Source: Trebouxia sp. TZW2008
Lineage: Eukaryota; Chlorophyta; Trebouxiophyceae; Trebouxiales; Trebouxiaceae
DNA: 64,000 bases
Assembly (NCBI GenBank): GCA_002118135.1
Contig: BDIU01000268.1
Location: 1-64,000, forward strand
Reading direction: 5' to 3'
Below are positions 30,573 to 41,407 of this stretch, piece by piece. Below the pieces are notes generated by a model. The model did no database searches, was not told the origin of the DNA, and saw nothing but the letters and a program-made list of their open reading frames with translations. Position 1 is the stretch's first letter. Each line of letters starts with the position of its first letter. Both the position numbers and the translations under genes were made by a program.

Positions 30573-31090
30573 TGCAGATTTCGAATCCCATGCGACCTGC
30601 TGACGCTCGGCATTCGGCGCTCACCACCTGACGTAAGCAATCCTCGCCCTCACGACTCAGCGCTCGCCGTCTGACGTAAGACAGCCTATTGGCGGCCCTC
30701 AGGCAAACGCGCGAAATGGCGAATTAGGTGCCCGAATTCGGGGTTCAGAACCTATGCCCCGCAGCGCCCCGCAGAGGCCACGCAGAGAGCGTTACGTCCA
30801 ATTTCTTCTCTTCTCTAGGTCTATGGTAACTTCATGTTAACTGTACAACTTTGTCTCAAGGCCCTTGTCACAGGTAGGACCTGAGTAACACTTCACAATT
30901 GTATGGGGCCAGGTAGCAAATTGCTCACAGAGTGCAGCGTGTTAAATTTTGTTGTGACTTGAACCAGCAAAGTTGATGATTATGTTCTGCAACATGCTAA
31001 ACACAGAGTATATATGCAGGTGCCAAGCATTATGCTATGGTAGCAGACATGTAATTCCTAAAAGCATTGCAAAGCTGCGCAGTCATAAGC
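30573..31090. promoter_or_regulatory. Intergenic region with repeated TGACGTAAG motifs
   Basis: TGACGTAAG occurs at 30629 and 30672 within a ~43-bp imperfect direct repeat (GGCGCTCACCACC versus GCGCTCGCCGTC), and TGACGTAA occurs at 30513. These bZIP/CRE-like sites sit just upstream of the minus-strand gene. The segment 30600-30800 is distinctly GC-rich. The rest, to 31090, shows no gene. Confidence 0.45.
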
Positions 31091-34000
31091 CTAAAACTCG
31101 TCTGGGATGTCTGCTTCAATGTCTTTGCCGCTGTATGGCCTCTTGGGCACATCACTCTCAACCCCAAATGCTGCGTTCATGATGCCATGTGATGTTGTAC
31201 CGAACTGTGAGTCATCTGCAGCTAGACCTTGATGCACTTTCCATGTCTGTGGTGCAGCTATGGGACTCCCATCACTGTCATCTGCTGATTCACCCAAATC
31301 GTCAAACCAGTTATCCTGCAAGAAATTCAATTGGTCAGACATCAGCTGAACATCTTCCAGATCATCAGCCCAGTCATCCTGCAAGTGAAACAACTGGTAT
31401 CACATGTTAGCAGAAAATGAGCTTCCTGAGGTAACAACATCTGCGCCCTGAGTGCAAAATTGGCAAACCGCTCACCATTGACAGTAGCAGCTAAGCTGAT
31501 AACACATGGCAGCTCAAGACATCCTCAGCTGCAGACAGCTTCAGACCTACTTGACTCATTGGCTGACGCTTATAATTGTTGGCAATGCACGTCACTAGAT
31601 CATCAATCAGCTCACTGATACATAATACATACATAATACCGCATGCTAGTTGGGCTCAAAGGCCTTGCTAGGTGACTTATGGTCACCTATAGCTCACTGA
31701 TGCTGTACGCAAAGCGCTTTTCAGGGAAGCAAGTGCTAGCAACAAAATTGAAGCGTGAGGGAGTGTCAAGGCATACCTGCTCCTTGAGATCTTTCCTGAT
31801 TTGCTCTGCAGATCGGCGTGTTGGCGATGCCTGTAATGGAGCCAAAGGAGGCAGCCTGGGGTTCAACCTGCCATGTAGCACCGTGTCATGACAGCCTTGC
31901 TTACGTGCATGGGATGTGAGTAGTGTATATGACACCATGCATGCGGTTCAGCTCAACATCAGCAGGCACCAATGATGAGCCTGCCTAGCATGAGTCTAGC
32001 AGCATCAACGACGGAAACTATCTGAGGCAAGATCCTTCAGGTGCATGACAGACTTGTAAGTCAGTGTGACTGCACCAGCTCACCTGCTTGGGCTCAAGGC
32101 TGTTGGAGAGGTCCTAGATTGAGCTGTCACTCTAGGCCTTTGGTCGTGAATGTGGCTCAAGCTAGATGTGTGGCTGCTATGTGGACAATATGAGGCATCT
32201 CACAGCATGCAGATCTTGTGATGCAATGGTCTATAAGATTATGTCTGCACCAGCTCACCTGCTTGGGCTCAAGGCTGTGGGAGAGGTCCTAGATTGAGGT
32301 GTTACTCCAGACTTCCTATCGTGCATGGGGCTCAAGCTAGATGTGGGGCTGCTGTTGGAGGAGCTGTGAGCTACATCCTGCTTCTCATGCCGGCTTGGGC
32401 TGCTCCTGCTGCTGGCACTCACACTGCAACACACCCAGTCAGCATCTCAAGCAGCGCTTAAACGTGCTAGTGAGTCGGGGCTCAGATGCACTGGACATCA
32501 AGTATGAGTCAGGGCTATGATGCACCCACATCAATGCTACTGGGTGAAGACTCCCATTCCTTGACACCACTCTTGATGAGCCAAGGTCATGTTCTCTGGA
32601 CTTTGTTGCTACTGGGTCGCACTTCGTGTCCCTAAGTGTCAGTAGCTTTGGGTCAAACCTCACATATCATTACCACCAGAAATATCTTAGGGCTTAGAAT
32701 TTCAAAGACCAGTAGTAGTGCATCATGACTCTGTTGCCTTAAGCACAGTGTCAGGGCTCAGATGCCACAGCACCAGTAGTTTTGTGACAGGGCTTGACAC
32801 ACTGTAACTATGTTCAAGCTGGTACTGTCAAAAGACAACAAGGATGCAGCCACAGAAGAGTAGTGAGAAGCAAACCTGACAGTGTGAGCTACCTTTCACA
32901 TTTTGTACGGAAGAAGTCGTAAGTAAAGCAAGGGGTAGTGTGCATGGAACACTGAACATGTCACTTGACCCTTGCAACATGACCAATTTTTTGTGGTAAT
33001 TACCGCATGCATGCAAAAACCCTGCCGGCATGCTGTCCTTGAGTTTGATTAGCCATCAATTAGTTTGTCAAAAATTGCAATCCAAGGCAACAGAGGGGTT
33101 TGCAAGTGCTCACCTGTCAGGCTCGTACTCAGTGGAGTTGTCGCCAGGACTTGTCAGCCCTCCAGGAGAGTCTGGGAAAGTCTTCCTATTGACCTCTGTG
33201 GGAATAGCCACCCTAATGGGTGATGCATCTGCATGCTGATCTGCAACACGTTGATCATTAGTTTCATATATTACAACAGTCACTTGCTTTGATTTGGGGT
33301 GCTGTAGGCCAGTCTGTACTTGCACTAGAAAAGGTGACTAACTCTAACTCAGTGAGACGAGAAAGCATTGCATCAAAGAGTATGCTCCTCTGGCTATCAG
33401 GCCAATTCCAATCATACACAGTTTGGATTGGATACACAAGTAGACGTCCTTGGCATCATTCACAATATGGCCTCATGCAGATTCAGAAGCCACATAAACA
33501 CTTGTGTGTATTGCAACGTTCAGAACGCAGCCATATGCCATAGCTCATCATTTGTTGGAGCTATGGGTACATAGCAAATGCACAAGCTACTCTTGTTGAT
33601 GTAAAGCTGCAACACTGCTGATTTCTGACAATGCCGTCCTGTTGATACAACACACTTGCACATAAGTGCTGTTGCCTTTGTATCCCTTCCTGTTGATGCA
33701 GTACAGTCGCATGCATACGCTGTTACCTGTGAACACGTTCCTGTTGACATCAGCTGGCACAGACAGGCACAACACAACAGATGTTGATGCAGAACAGTTG
33801 CATGCAAGTCTTGTTACCTGTGAACACCTTCCTGCTGACATCAGCTGGCACAGACAGCGACAAGGCTGGTTGGCTTGGGGACACTGAAGATCCGGGGGAT
33901 TGCAACTCCGCTGACTGCTGCTGCCTGCTGGAAACGCTGAAGCCTTGTGATGCTGAGGGGCTATGCTGATTCACATGCGCTTGCACCGCTGCTGCTGTCT

Positions 34001-37000
34001 GCATGTACAATGCAGAAACTGAAGGCCCATGCTGTTTTACCTGTGCTTGCTTAACTGCTGCTGTCTGCATTTGCAATGACAAACATCAAGGCCCATGTTG
34101 ATTCCCATGCGCTTGCAATGCTGTCTGCAAATGCAATGGAGGCTTTTGACAACAAATGACTTGGAACTGGTCAGAAATGAAATACAGTCACTGCAGGCAA
34201 AGGTGACTCAAATGCTGTGCATGGCATGATGTTCTGCAAGTACAGCCTGCAACATGTGACTTCTGCATCTCCTAAGCCATTGTAAGCGCTGTCTGCAGCT
34301 ACTGTCACCCAAGATGATTTATTTCTCATTGCTCAACGGTCTGCAAAACTATTGCTGACATGCCAAAACATTGTGCAGGCCATGCAACATACTTGCAACA
34401 ATTGCATGCAATTGTGTATCAAATGTGGTAGTTTCTGCTGCATGGACAGCGAAAGTGACAGCAGTAAGACAGGAGTACCAGAGGGGCGTTAGCCTGTGTG
34501 TGACTCTCAGCTTGCCCATCGTCCTCTTCTTCAAAGCTTATATCCTCACTGCACAGCGTGCAAGATCAAAATGTTTCACTGCCTTGGCATGAACTGCAAG
34601 ACAAAATGGACTATGCTTCACAGCTTTTGCAGCTGCAACGTATAAATTGCTGCACGAGCAGATGCATCAATGACACTTTGCAATGACATTGTCACAGGTC
34701 GAGTGTTGCCAACAAAAGCTTTGGCAACAGGTTTTGCACTTTGAACCACAACAACAGATACAAGGAAGCAGCAATTTCACATGCAACCGCTTCTGAGTGG
34801 CTTTCAAAAGGATCACTTCATTGATGGCGTCAGCAAATATTTGATGTGCAATTTTGTGTACTTTCAGTGCTGATGTGCTGACTTTGGTCACAGTCAATGC
34901 CAATGACGACATCATGGGCACTTGAAGCATGTCAGTTCAGAGCAGGACCCCGCTTTTGCTATCAATGATATTGTATTGCAAGCTGTTGGGTGCTCTGTAT
35001 CTGATGACTGAAGCCTCTGATGCTGCCCTACTCTCATTAGCCACTTGACGTATCATGGGCACCTCAGTGGTGTTCATGCAGGCTAGATCTCAAGCTGTGC
35101 CTGCATGCTCTACATGAACAAAGGAAAACAATTGCAAGCCGCTTTGTGCTGTGTACCAGATGACAGAGGCCTGCAATGCTGATGAGGGCACACTGCTCTC
35201 AGCAGCCACTTGACGTATCACGGACGTGACTGAGAACTCAGTCCCTCCATAAATGCAAGACCCATGGGTTGCCTGAGTGATGAACAGCATGCAGAAAGCA
35301 AGACAATGCAGGCCATTCGTGTCCTGTATCTGATGACAGAAGCCTCTGATGCTGAGGAAGGTGCACTGCTCTCAGCATCGACTAGGGTATCGCGTGCGCC
35401 TCAGTTATGTCAGTGCACAACAGACCGGGAACTTGTCTGAGCATGCAATGACGTGCAGAAAGGAAGACACTGCAAGCTGTGCTGTGTACCTGATGACAGA
35501 AGCCTCTGATGCTGATGAAGGTGCACTGCTCTCAGCAGCGACTTGACGTATCATGGGCACCTCACTGTGGCTGACAGCGCTACCAAGCCCTGGACCTCTG
35601 CCTGTGGCAGGTTGCAGCCTTGCAGCTTCAGTCGCTGCCTTGGCTGCTGCTGCTTGCCGAGGACTGACTTGAGGCGTCTCACCAGGAGGTGCAATGCCTG
35701 GCAGCAGCAGAACAAGTGATGTGAGCACAGGATGTTGTGACTTGCCTTATACAGGTTTGAACAGCAAGAGAGTGCAGCCTTGCAGCTTCAGCAGCTGCTT
35801 GGGCGGCTTCTGCTTGCCGATGGCTGACTTTAAACGTCTCACCAGAAAGCACTGCAACAATCAGCAATTGCATGCTTTTTCTGGGCCTGGCACAAAGCAT
35901 TTGCAGCGATGCAGATCTAGAAGCTGCCTTGGCTGCAACTGCTCTTCAGGCCCGACTTGGAGATATCATCATGGGGAGCAACACAAACATCAGCAGAATT
36001 GAGCTCAAAGTGCCTGTCACGAAGCATGACGACTGACAAGCAGACTCCAGCCTGACGGCCGCTGTGGTTGCTCAACATGTCATAGCTCATTTGGAGTGTT
36101 GAACAGAAGCAGCGGCATCAAGTGACAGGAGATCTGTCCTCATTGTGCTTCGATCAAGAATTGATGAGCAAGTTCAAGCCATGCTTGATATGCTATTGAA
36201 GCCACTTTCTGCTGCCAACAAATTAGTAAAACCACCCCCTGACCAGCTTAGGCTCCCATCATGATGCCAAACGGCATGCATGATCCCTGCTGTTCATGCT
36301 TAAACACACCTGTGGGTGAAAGAGCGTGGCTTGTGCTGGGAGAGATGCTGTGTGGACTGCTAGAGCCATGAGCAGCTGAGGTCGCAGAGTGACCGTGCTT
36401 CTGGTGCTGTGCCTCGGCATGCATGGCAGCAGCAGCTGCTGCAGCAGCTGGGACAGAAGGCGGTGTTGGGTAATGAGTTGCCTTGATCACATCAGCAGGC
36501 TGCCTAGGCGGGGCTTGCATGGCTGATGCTGAGATGTTCACTGTGTGCCCTGCAGCGCTATTGCAGCTCAGGCAAGCTGTTTATGCTGCAGCAGCAACTG
36601 GTTTAGATCACCGTGTGCTCTGCAGCACAACTGAAAGTCAGGCAAGTTGTCTATGCTGTACCAGCAGGAGTTGTAGGTCACTGTGTGCTCTGCAGTACTT
36701 TGGCAGCTCAAGCAGGCTGTTTGTGCTGCAGCAGCCACTCTTGAAGGGAGGGACGTCATGACAGTGCTGGAAAGCCCATGAGGTTCTGGGCATAGGACTG
36801 CACTCCAAAAATGTGCTCAGGCAGCTTCTCTGTCAAAGTGGTTTGACATCAGGCTGGCTCTACTGTTCAGACATACCTCCAGGTTTTGCTGCGATGCCAC
36901 TTCTTGACTTGGCTGATATTCTGGGCGACAACACAGAGTCCGCATGTGACAAATGCTTGTGCAGTATGGACAGCAGCACAGGCTCCTCCATGAGATGGTC

Positions 37001-37990
37001 TATTCCCTGCAGGGGCAGGGACCTGTATAGTTACCACAGGACATGTACAGCATACAAGCAAGCATGTCTGGTCAGCCTAAATCATCTAATAAAAGCATTG
37101 CAGGACACCTGGTACAAGGGCGTTCTCGGTGCAAGGACAATGCAGTTGGGAACCAGTCGTTACATGCTGACTGCAGTGTTGCCTCTAATGAGGTCATTTT
37201 GATCCAAGGACAAGTTGCGTAACAACCAAAGCAGATGATGTATCACAAAGACACTCTACCATCTGGTGGCACAGCTGGTCCCTGACTGCTGGCTCTTTCG
37301 TCAAGCCAGCCTCTGCTTCATACACCTGTACAACAACAGGGTTGCCATGACTTGCAGTATGTCTGGAGGCATCTTCAAGTCAGGCGCCAGCAGTGATCTG
37401 CAGGGGCTGCTCTTACCTTGAGGGCGTAGTTCATGTTTGTCCAGGACAGAAACTCATGCACCAAGGCTATCAGTAGACTGCCTGCACTTGCCAACAATTG
37501 ACATGTGTCACGCTGATTCTGCTGGCAGGTCCTGCTGGTAGGTCAGCAACATATAGGGCTTTTAAATACCTTCTGCACTGCTAGCTATCTTTGCTTTGCG
37601 CGGATTGTCTGCTCGTTTTTCCAGGTCTGCATGTCAGCAGCTTTAAGAGTACCAAGTCAAAGCTTACAACATTCTGGCTGCTTCAACCCACTGCGAACCT
37701 GTGCCATAGACGCTGCCCTCTTGACCATCGACAACAGCGAAGACGCAAGCTCGCAGTTGAGCCTGCAACGGCAAGTGTTGCAGGCGCCCTCGTTGCTTGT
37801 GCTAAGTCGTAGCAGCAAAGGCCTGATAGTAACTGCGTGTATTGTGGTGTACCTTGAGAGTAGCCAAAACTCCTTGCTTGTCCAGCACTTGCATTACTGT
37901 CTGCATAGGCAAGCGGTTCTCATGCACTGATACACCTACATACTGTAAGCGCAGGCGCCAAAGAACGCTAACCTCCTTGATCTCGTCCAT
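31091..37990 (-). CDS. FOP/TON1-like LisH protein (centrosome/basal body family), many exons
   Basis: FOP (CEP43), FOR20 and plant TON1 use an N-terminal FOP-dimerisation and LisH module to organise basal bodies or microtubules. Exons: 37990-37973 (MDEIKE), 37942-37853 (TVMQVLDKQGVLATLK), 37762-37699 (AQLRACVFAVVDGQ), 37481-37417 (SLLIALVHEFLSWTNMNYAL) and 37325-37260 (VYEAEAGLTKEPAVRDQL). These match 'GVL-KI-AELRA-VF' and 'LVAEFL-F-N--TL-VF-PE' of FOP. Further exons add SVLSPRISAKSRSG (~36990-36890), a Pro/Ala/His-rich stretch (36500-36250), Ala/Gln coiled coil (35950-35600), Ser/Pro-rich parts and the C-terminus PYSGKDIEADIPDEF. Many of these exons have partial tandem copies. The exon near 36250 can read to a stop, so the locus might instead be two genes. 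Confidence 0.65.
31290..31400 (-). repeat. Tandem duplicated exon start in the FOP-like gene
   Basis: On the minus strand TTGCAG then GATGACTGGGCTGATGA (DDWADDLED) is followed ~63 bp later by TTGCAG then GATAACTGGTTTGACGA (DNWFDDLGE). The second leads into the terminal coding exon. Either both are used in frame, or the first is a partial copy as elsewhere. Confidence 0.7.
32065..32345 (-). repeat. Two-copy ~178-bp duplication of a Ser/Pro-rich exon with its donor
   Basis: CTGCACCAGCTCACCTGCTT and GGAGAGGTCCTAGATTGAG occur at 32071 and again at 32249, with GCTCAAGCTAGATGTG after each. The minus-strand reading of the second is MHDRKSGVTPQSRTSP ending at a GTGAGC donor. Confidence 0.75.
33590..34110 (-). 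repeat. Tandem copies of short exons in the FOP-like gene
   Basis: Two adjoining sets. On the minus strand, GTGCCAGCTGATGTCA then AGGAACGTGTTCACAG with a GTAACA donor recurs near 33850 and 33755 (VPADVSRKVFT / VPADVNRNVFT), with two further decayed units to 33600. Just upstream in transcription, units of ~65 bp encoding MQTAAAVQAHVNQHSPS, MQTAAVKQAQVKQHGPS and a decayed third copy lie at 33970-34110. Confidence 0.75.
34995..35960 (-). repeat. Two duplicated-exon families in the FOP-like gene
   Basis: Four copies of a ~80-bp exon segment (near 34995-35070, 35150-35235, 35325-35400 and 35485-35570) encode variants of MIRQVAAESSAPSSASEAS and share CTTGACGTATCA. Upstream in transcription, three copies of an Ala-rich coiled-coil segment (near 35615, 35770 and 35910) encode VSPRQAAAAKAATEAARL, VSHRQAEAAQAAAEAARL and a more diverged one. 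Periods are about 140-175 bp. Confidence 0.8.
36545..36745 (-). repeat. Three tandem splice-acceptor segments, ~70-bp period
   Basis: On the minus strand CTGCAG followed by AGCACACAGTGACC recurs three times, with a TnnTACAGCATAnACAnCTTGCCTGA block between copies. The last copy (CTGCAG then GGCACACAG) leads into the exon containing PADVIKATHYPTPPSVP. Same logic as the RanBP1 array. Confidence 0.75.
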
Positions 37991-38469
37991 GTAGCTGACG
38001 CGAGGCTTCCAACAGTTACGTCAACAACAGGTAGTCGGTGTGCATTGCACGCACATCAATGGAACGTATTCACGTTTGCGACTGCCTGCGCATGCATGAA
38101 CTCGATCATGCAAGACACATTTGAACGAAGTTCGGTCAACACTGTACTCAAGTGCAGTTCTTCTTCTTGTGCTGACTCATCGGAGGTGCCGATTCGTATC
38201 CCAAGATGGTCTCGGATTTAGCAGGTAGTCATGCAGGGTAGACCGGTCACGTCGCGTGTGCGTGTGTCGCTGCAACCCTGCAGCATGGGTGTTGCCGCGT
38301 CGCATTGCGAGGAAGGCCCTGGCGAGCCTGCTGAGGGTCAACAAGCAATTCAAAGCGGCGACACGGTGAGATATTGTCACGGCATGCATAAAGGCAGCGT
38401 GTCAGCTTGCACCAAATCGATGCAAAGGCCTCGTTCGGTGCGTAGGCAACCAAGCGGAAGCAGACCGAC
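37991..38469. promoter_or_regulatory. Divergent promoter FOP-like/COX6B
   Basis: About 480 bp between head-to-head starts. It is GC-richer than its surroundings and rich in CG dinucleotides (CGTCGCGTGTGCGTGTGTCGC near 38253). No TATA box is evident. Confidence 0.45.
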
Positions 38470-40623
38470 ATGCCAAAGGATGCCGGCAAGTCGAAAAGCA
38501 AAGACGACTCAGAGAAGTCGCCCAAAAGCGAAGGCAAAAGCGATAGCAAAAAGGACGCAAAAGGTGACAGCAAAGGCCAGGAAGGCGCCAAGTCTGATAG
38601 CAAGTCAGACAGCAAGCCAGAGGGCAAAGACAAGCCAGAAGGCAAGTCAGATAGCAAGTCCAACGGCAAGTCTGACAAGGACAGTCCTGACAGCAAGTCA
38701 GAAGGCAAGTCAGAGGGCAAAGACCAGCCTGATAGCAAAGACAAGTCAGATGGCAAGTCAGACAGCAAAGACAAGTCAGACGGCAAGTCAGACGGCAAGT
38801 CAGACGGCAAGTCAGACGGCAAGTCAGATGACAAAGACAAGCCTGATAGCAAAGACAAGCCAGAAGGCAAGTCAGACAGCAAAGACAAGTCAGACGGCAA
38901 GTCAGACGGTCAGTCAAACGACAAGTCAGAAGGCAAGTCAGGTGACAAAGGCAAGTCAGAAAGCAAAGACAAGCCAGAGCAGAAGCCAGACAGCAAATCA
39001 GACAGCAAAGCTGACAGCAAGTCAGATGACAAATCTGACAGTAAAGCTGACAAAAAGTCAGGCGACAGGTCTAGTGACAGAGCTGACAGCAAGCAAGAGG
39101 GCAAGTCTGGTGACAGTGACAATATCAAGGGCGGTGACAAGTCCAAAGACAGTGGCAGCAGTGACAAGTCAAGGGACAAAGCTGACAGCAAAGCTGAAAA
39201 GACGCCTGATGACAAAGCTGACAGCAAAGACAGCGGGAAGAACAAGCCGAAGGGTGGTAGTGACAGCAAGGATGAAGCTGATGCTGGTGCTGATGATGCT
39301 GGCAAAGATGACAGCAAACAGGTGCAATGAAATTATCAGATCATGCATGCATCATAAAGTTTGTGCCTCTTTAAGCGACTGCATTTATCCCCAAGTAGAT
39401 TGCAGCCGGCAGACTTTGCATGCACAACACAATGTGTGCTTGGTCTGAAGACTGCAGTTTCCAAAATGTTGTTTACATCAAATTGTCCGTGCTCAAAAGC
39501 AACCAACCCAGTCAGGATGCACTAATGGATTTCCAGTTGCATTGTCCTTTTGACAAGAGTATCATTGTATTATATCAATATTGACTGTCAGGACGTAGCA
39601 GGTCACTGCACATTGGTGGTCATGTGTTCTTTGTATTACAGGACAGTGATGATGAATCTAGTGACAAAGGCGGAGATAAAGAAGAAGGCGGGGAGGAGGA
39701 GGAAGAGGAAGGGGAAGAGGAGCAGCCCAACATCACCAGGGAAGATGTGAGTCCTGCTGCTTAGCGCCATTGGCCGGCATGCCAATTTGCTTTATGTGCA
39801 AACATGCTGTGAGATGTGCACATGGTGCAAGCAATGCTGTATCATTGCCACACCTGTGTACTCAAGTGTCGTATAGCGCTGGATCTTGTTGTTGTCAAGC
39901 ACGTAGTAGTTGTCTAAGCCTGTGACCTCATGCAGTCACATAAGCATGCCCAAACACTGTCAAGATGTGTGTTGATATGCGCTCTCAGCCTTATATTGTT
40001 GTGTTGCAGGTGAAGACTGCCAAGTATGATCACAGATTCCCATCATTCAACCAGGCCAGGAATTGCTTCACGCGCTACAACGAGTTCTACAAGTAAGTCT
40101 TGGCTTAAGCATTGACTACATCACAATCATGCATCATTCATGTGACGTGTGTGCATGACCTTTTGGTATGCTTTCATAGCAATTCTGCTGTTTGTGCAAT
40201 TGTTTCAGTCTCAATATATGCATGCAGATGTCAAGCTGAGAAGGGTGAAGATGCTGAAGAATGCAAGTCCCACCAGAAAGCATATCGCAGCATATGCCCA
40301 AGCGAATGGGTAGGTGATTGCATAAAACATGCTGCTTTTTTGTTTCTGCATGATCATGCACAGGGGTTGATCATCTGCTCAGCCCAATGTTTGACGAAGG
40401 CCAGCATACCTTCTGCTGTGGTCAAATCTGCTTGCTGCCCCTGTTTGCTTGAGAATTGGAGGTCGCTTGGGCACAAAAGTATCTGCAACATCACTCCCAC
40501 CTAGGCTGATGCATAAGGTGCAATGTTGCCGAGAGTATATGCGCTACAATCGCTGCTGCTTGTTTGCAGCTTGACAAATGGAATGAGCAGCGGGACTCCG
40601 GCACATGGCCTGGTAGATATTGA
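38470..40623 (+). CDS. COX6B: Cytochrome c oxidase subunit 6b (COX6B/COX12) with giant disordered N-terminus
   Basis: Nuclear-encoded subunit on the intermembrane-space face of complex IV. Exons 38470-39321, 39642-39746, 40010-40092, 40228-40309 and 40570-40623 join in phase to about 391 residues. The C-terminal ~75 residues are a complete COX6B: YDHRFPSFNQARNCFTRY, CQAEKGEDAEECKSHQKAY, RSICPSEW and LDKWNEQRDSGTWPGRY. The twin cysteine pattern is intact (C-x9-C and C-x10-C). The first ~319 residues are Lys/Ser/Asp/Gly/Glu repeats (KSDGKSDSKDKS type) and an acidic stretch. Plant COX6B has an acidic extension of roughly 100 residues and animals have none. The ATG at 38470 is the only plausible start. 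Confidence 0.92.
38580..39320 (+). repeat. Low-complexity coding repeat (AAGTCAGACGGC-type 12-mers)
   Basis: Imperfect tandem 6- and 12-mers encode KSDG, KSDS, DKSD and DKPE units. Perfect runs occur at 38750-38830. All frames are open here because of the repeat (KSDG, SQTA and VRRQ readings). Only the KSDG frame joins the conserved COX6B exons. Confidence 0.9.
39465..39600. mobile_element. MITE-like dispersed element, copy 2 (in COX6B intron 1)
   Basis: Carries TTTACATCAAATTGTCCGTG, CAGTCAGGATGCACTAATGG, a TTCCAGTTGCATTGTCC block and TATATCAATATTGACTGTCA. It aligns in order with the copies at 51593 and 61420. No coding capacity. Confidence 0.6.
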
Positions 40624-41407
40624 CTTCTGAGATGTTTTGAAGTGACTCAATCGGAGCTGCCCGCCAGCTTCAGAACCTTATGAGAGTTTTGGCAATAGTG
40701 TTGACAATTGTTGGCAGGCCCCATGCTAGTTGCATCAGCCTGTCATGCCCAAGGGCGCTAGGAATCAGATCCGAGTCTGATGTCGTATGGTACTGTTGGT
40801 TGCAGTCTGAAATGTCAACAAAAGCAGCGTGTTTGTGACAGTCTTGCCATGCGTGTTGTGTCCTGACACCAGCTGACCTGTTCAGCTGATACAATGCAGA
40901 GGACACAGTCATGACTGTGACAATGACCAATGATAGTGTGAGTGTAGGAACTGTGCATCTTACTAGCCTTATAGTTGGTACGACACAAGCATTTGCATCG
41001 ATTAGTGGTTTGGTCTGGTCTGGCGTGCATGACATTGAACGTTTGCACTTGAACGTTCACATGGTTAGAAACGATCAGGATCACGACAGTGTTTACATAT
41101 ATCATTGACTTTTGCAACTCTACCAACGAAAGTTCTATTCAATACTCGTCTGTGTTGTGTCATAGGTCATGCTGCCAAGCTTCCCATCATGCACGTCTGG
41201 CTTGCGTTGTTCTGGCAGAAGTCTGCATGGTCTGAAACCTGGTGTGCTTTGTGCATACACATCAGAATGCACCAGGCACAAACAGGTTTCAAGCTGACAA
41301 GGGGGCCTTGACGTAACTTCAAAAATCTCAACTAGTCAACTCTGACATGGGTCATGAGAAGGGCAGGTTTGACACGGCCTTTTTGTGGTCACAGAATCCC
41401 TTTGCGA
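40624..41407. other. Intergenic stretch between convergent COX6B and transporter genes
   Basis: No gene supported. Open frames on the minus strand near 40670-41126 are rich in Cys/His/Thr, have no splice logic and match nothing I recognise. Confidence 0.5.

Noticed and set aside
23400..30900. Terminal inverted repeats bounding the virus-like block
   Set aside because: I compared the ends by eye around 23.4-24.0 and 30.5-30.9 kb and saw no convincing inverted match, so no element boundaries are claimed.
38231..39448. 405-codon plus-strand frame rich in Gln/Thr/Ser/Ala across the COX6B repeat
   Set aside because: It is an alternate reading of the KSDG repeat. Only the other frame, starting at 38470, joins the conserved COX6B exons in phase.
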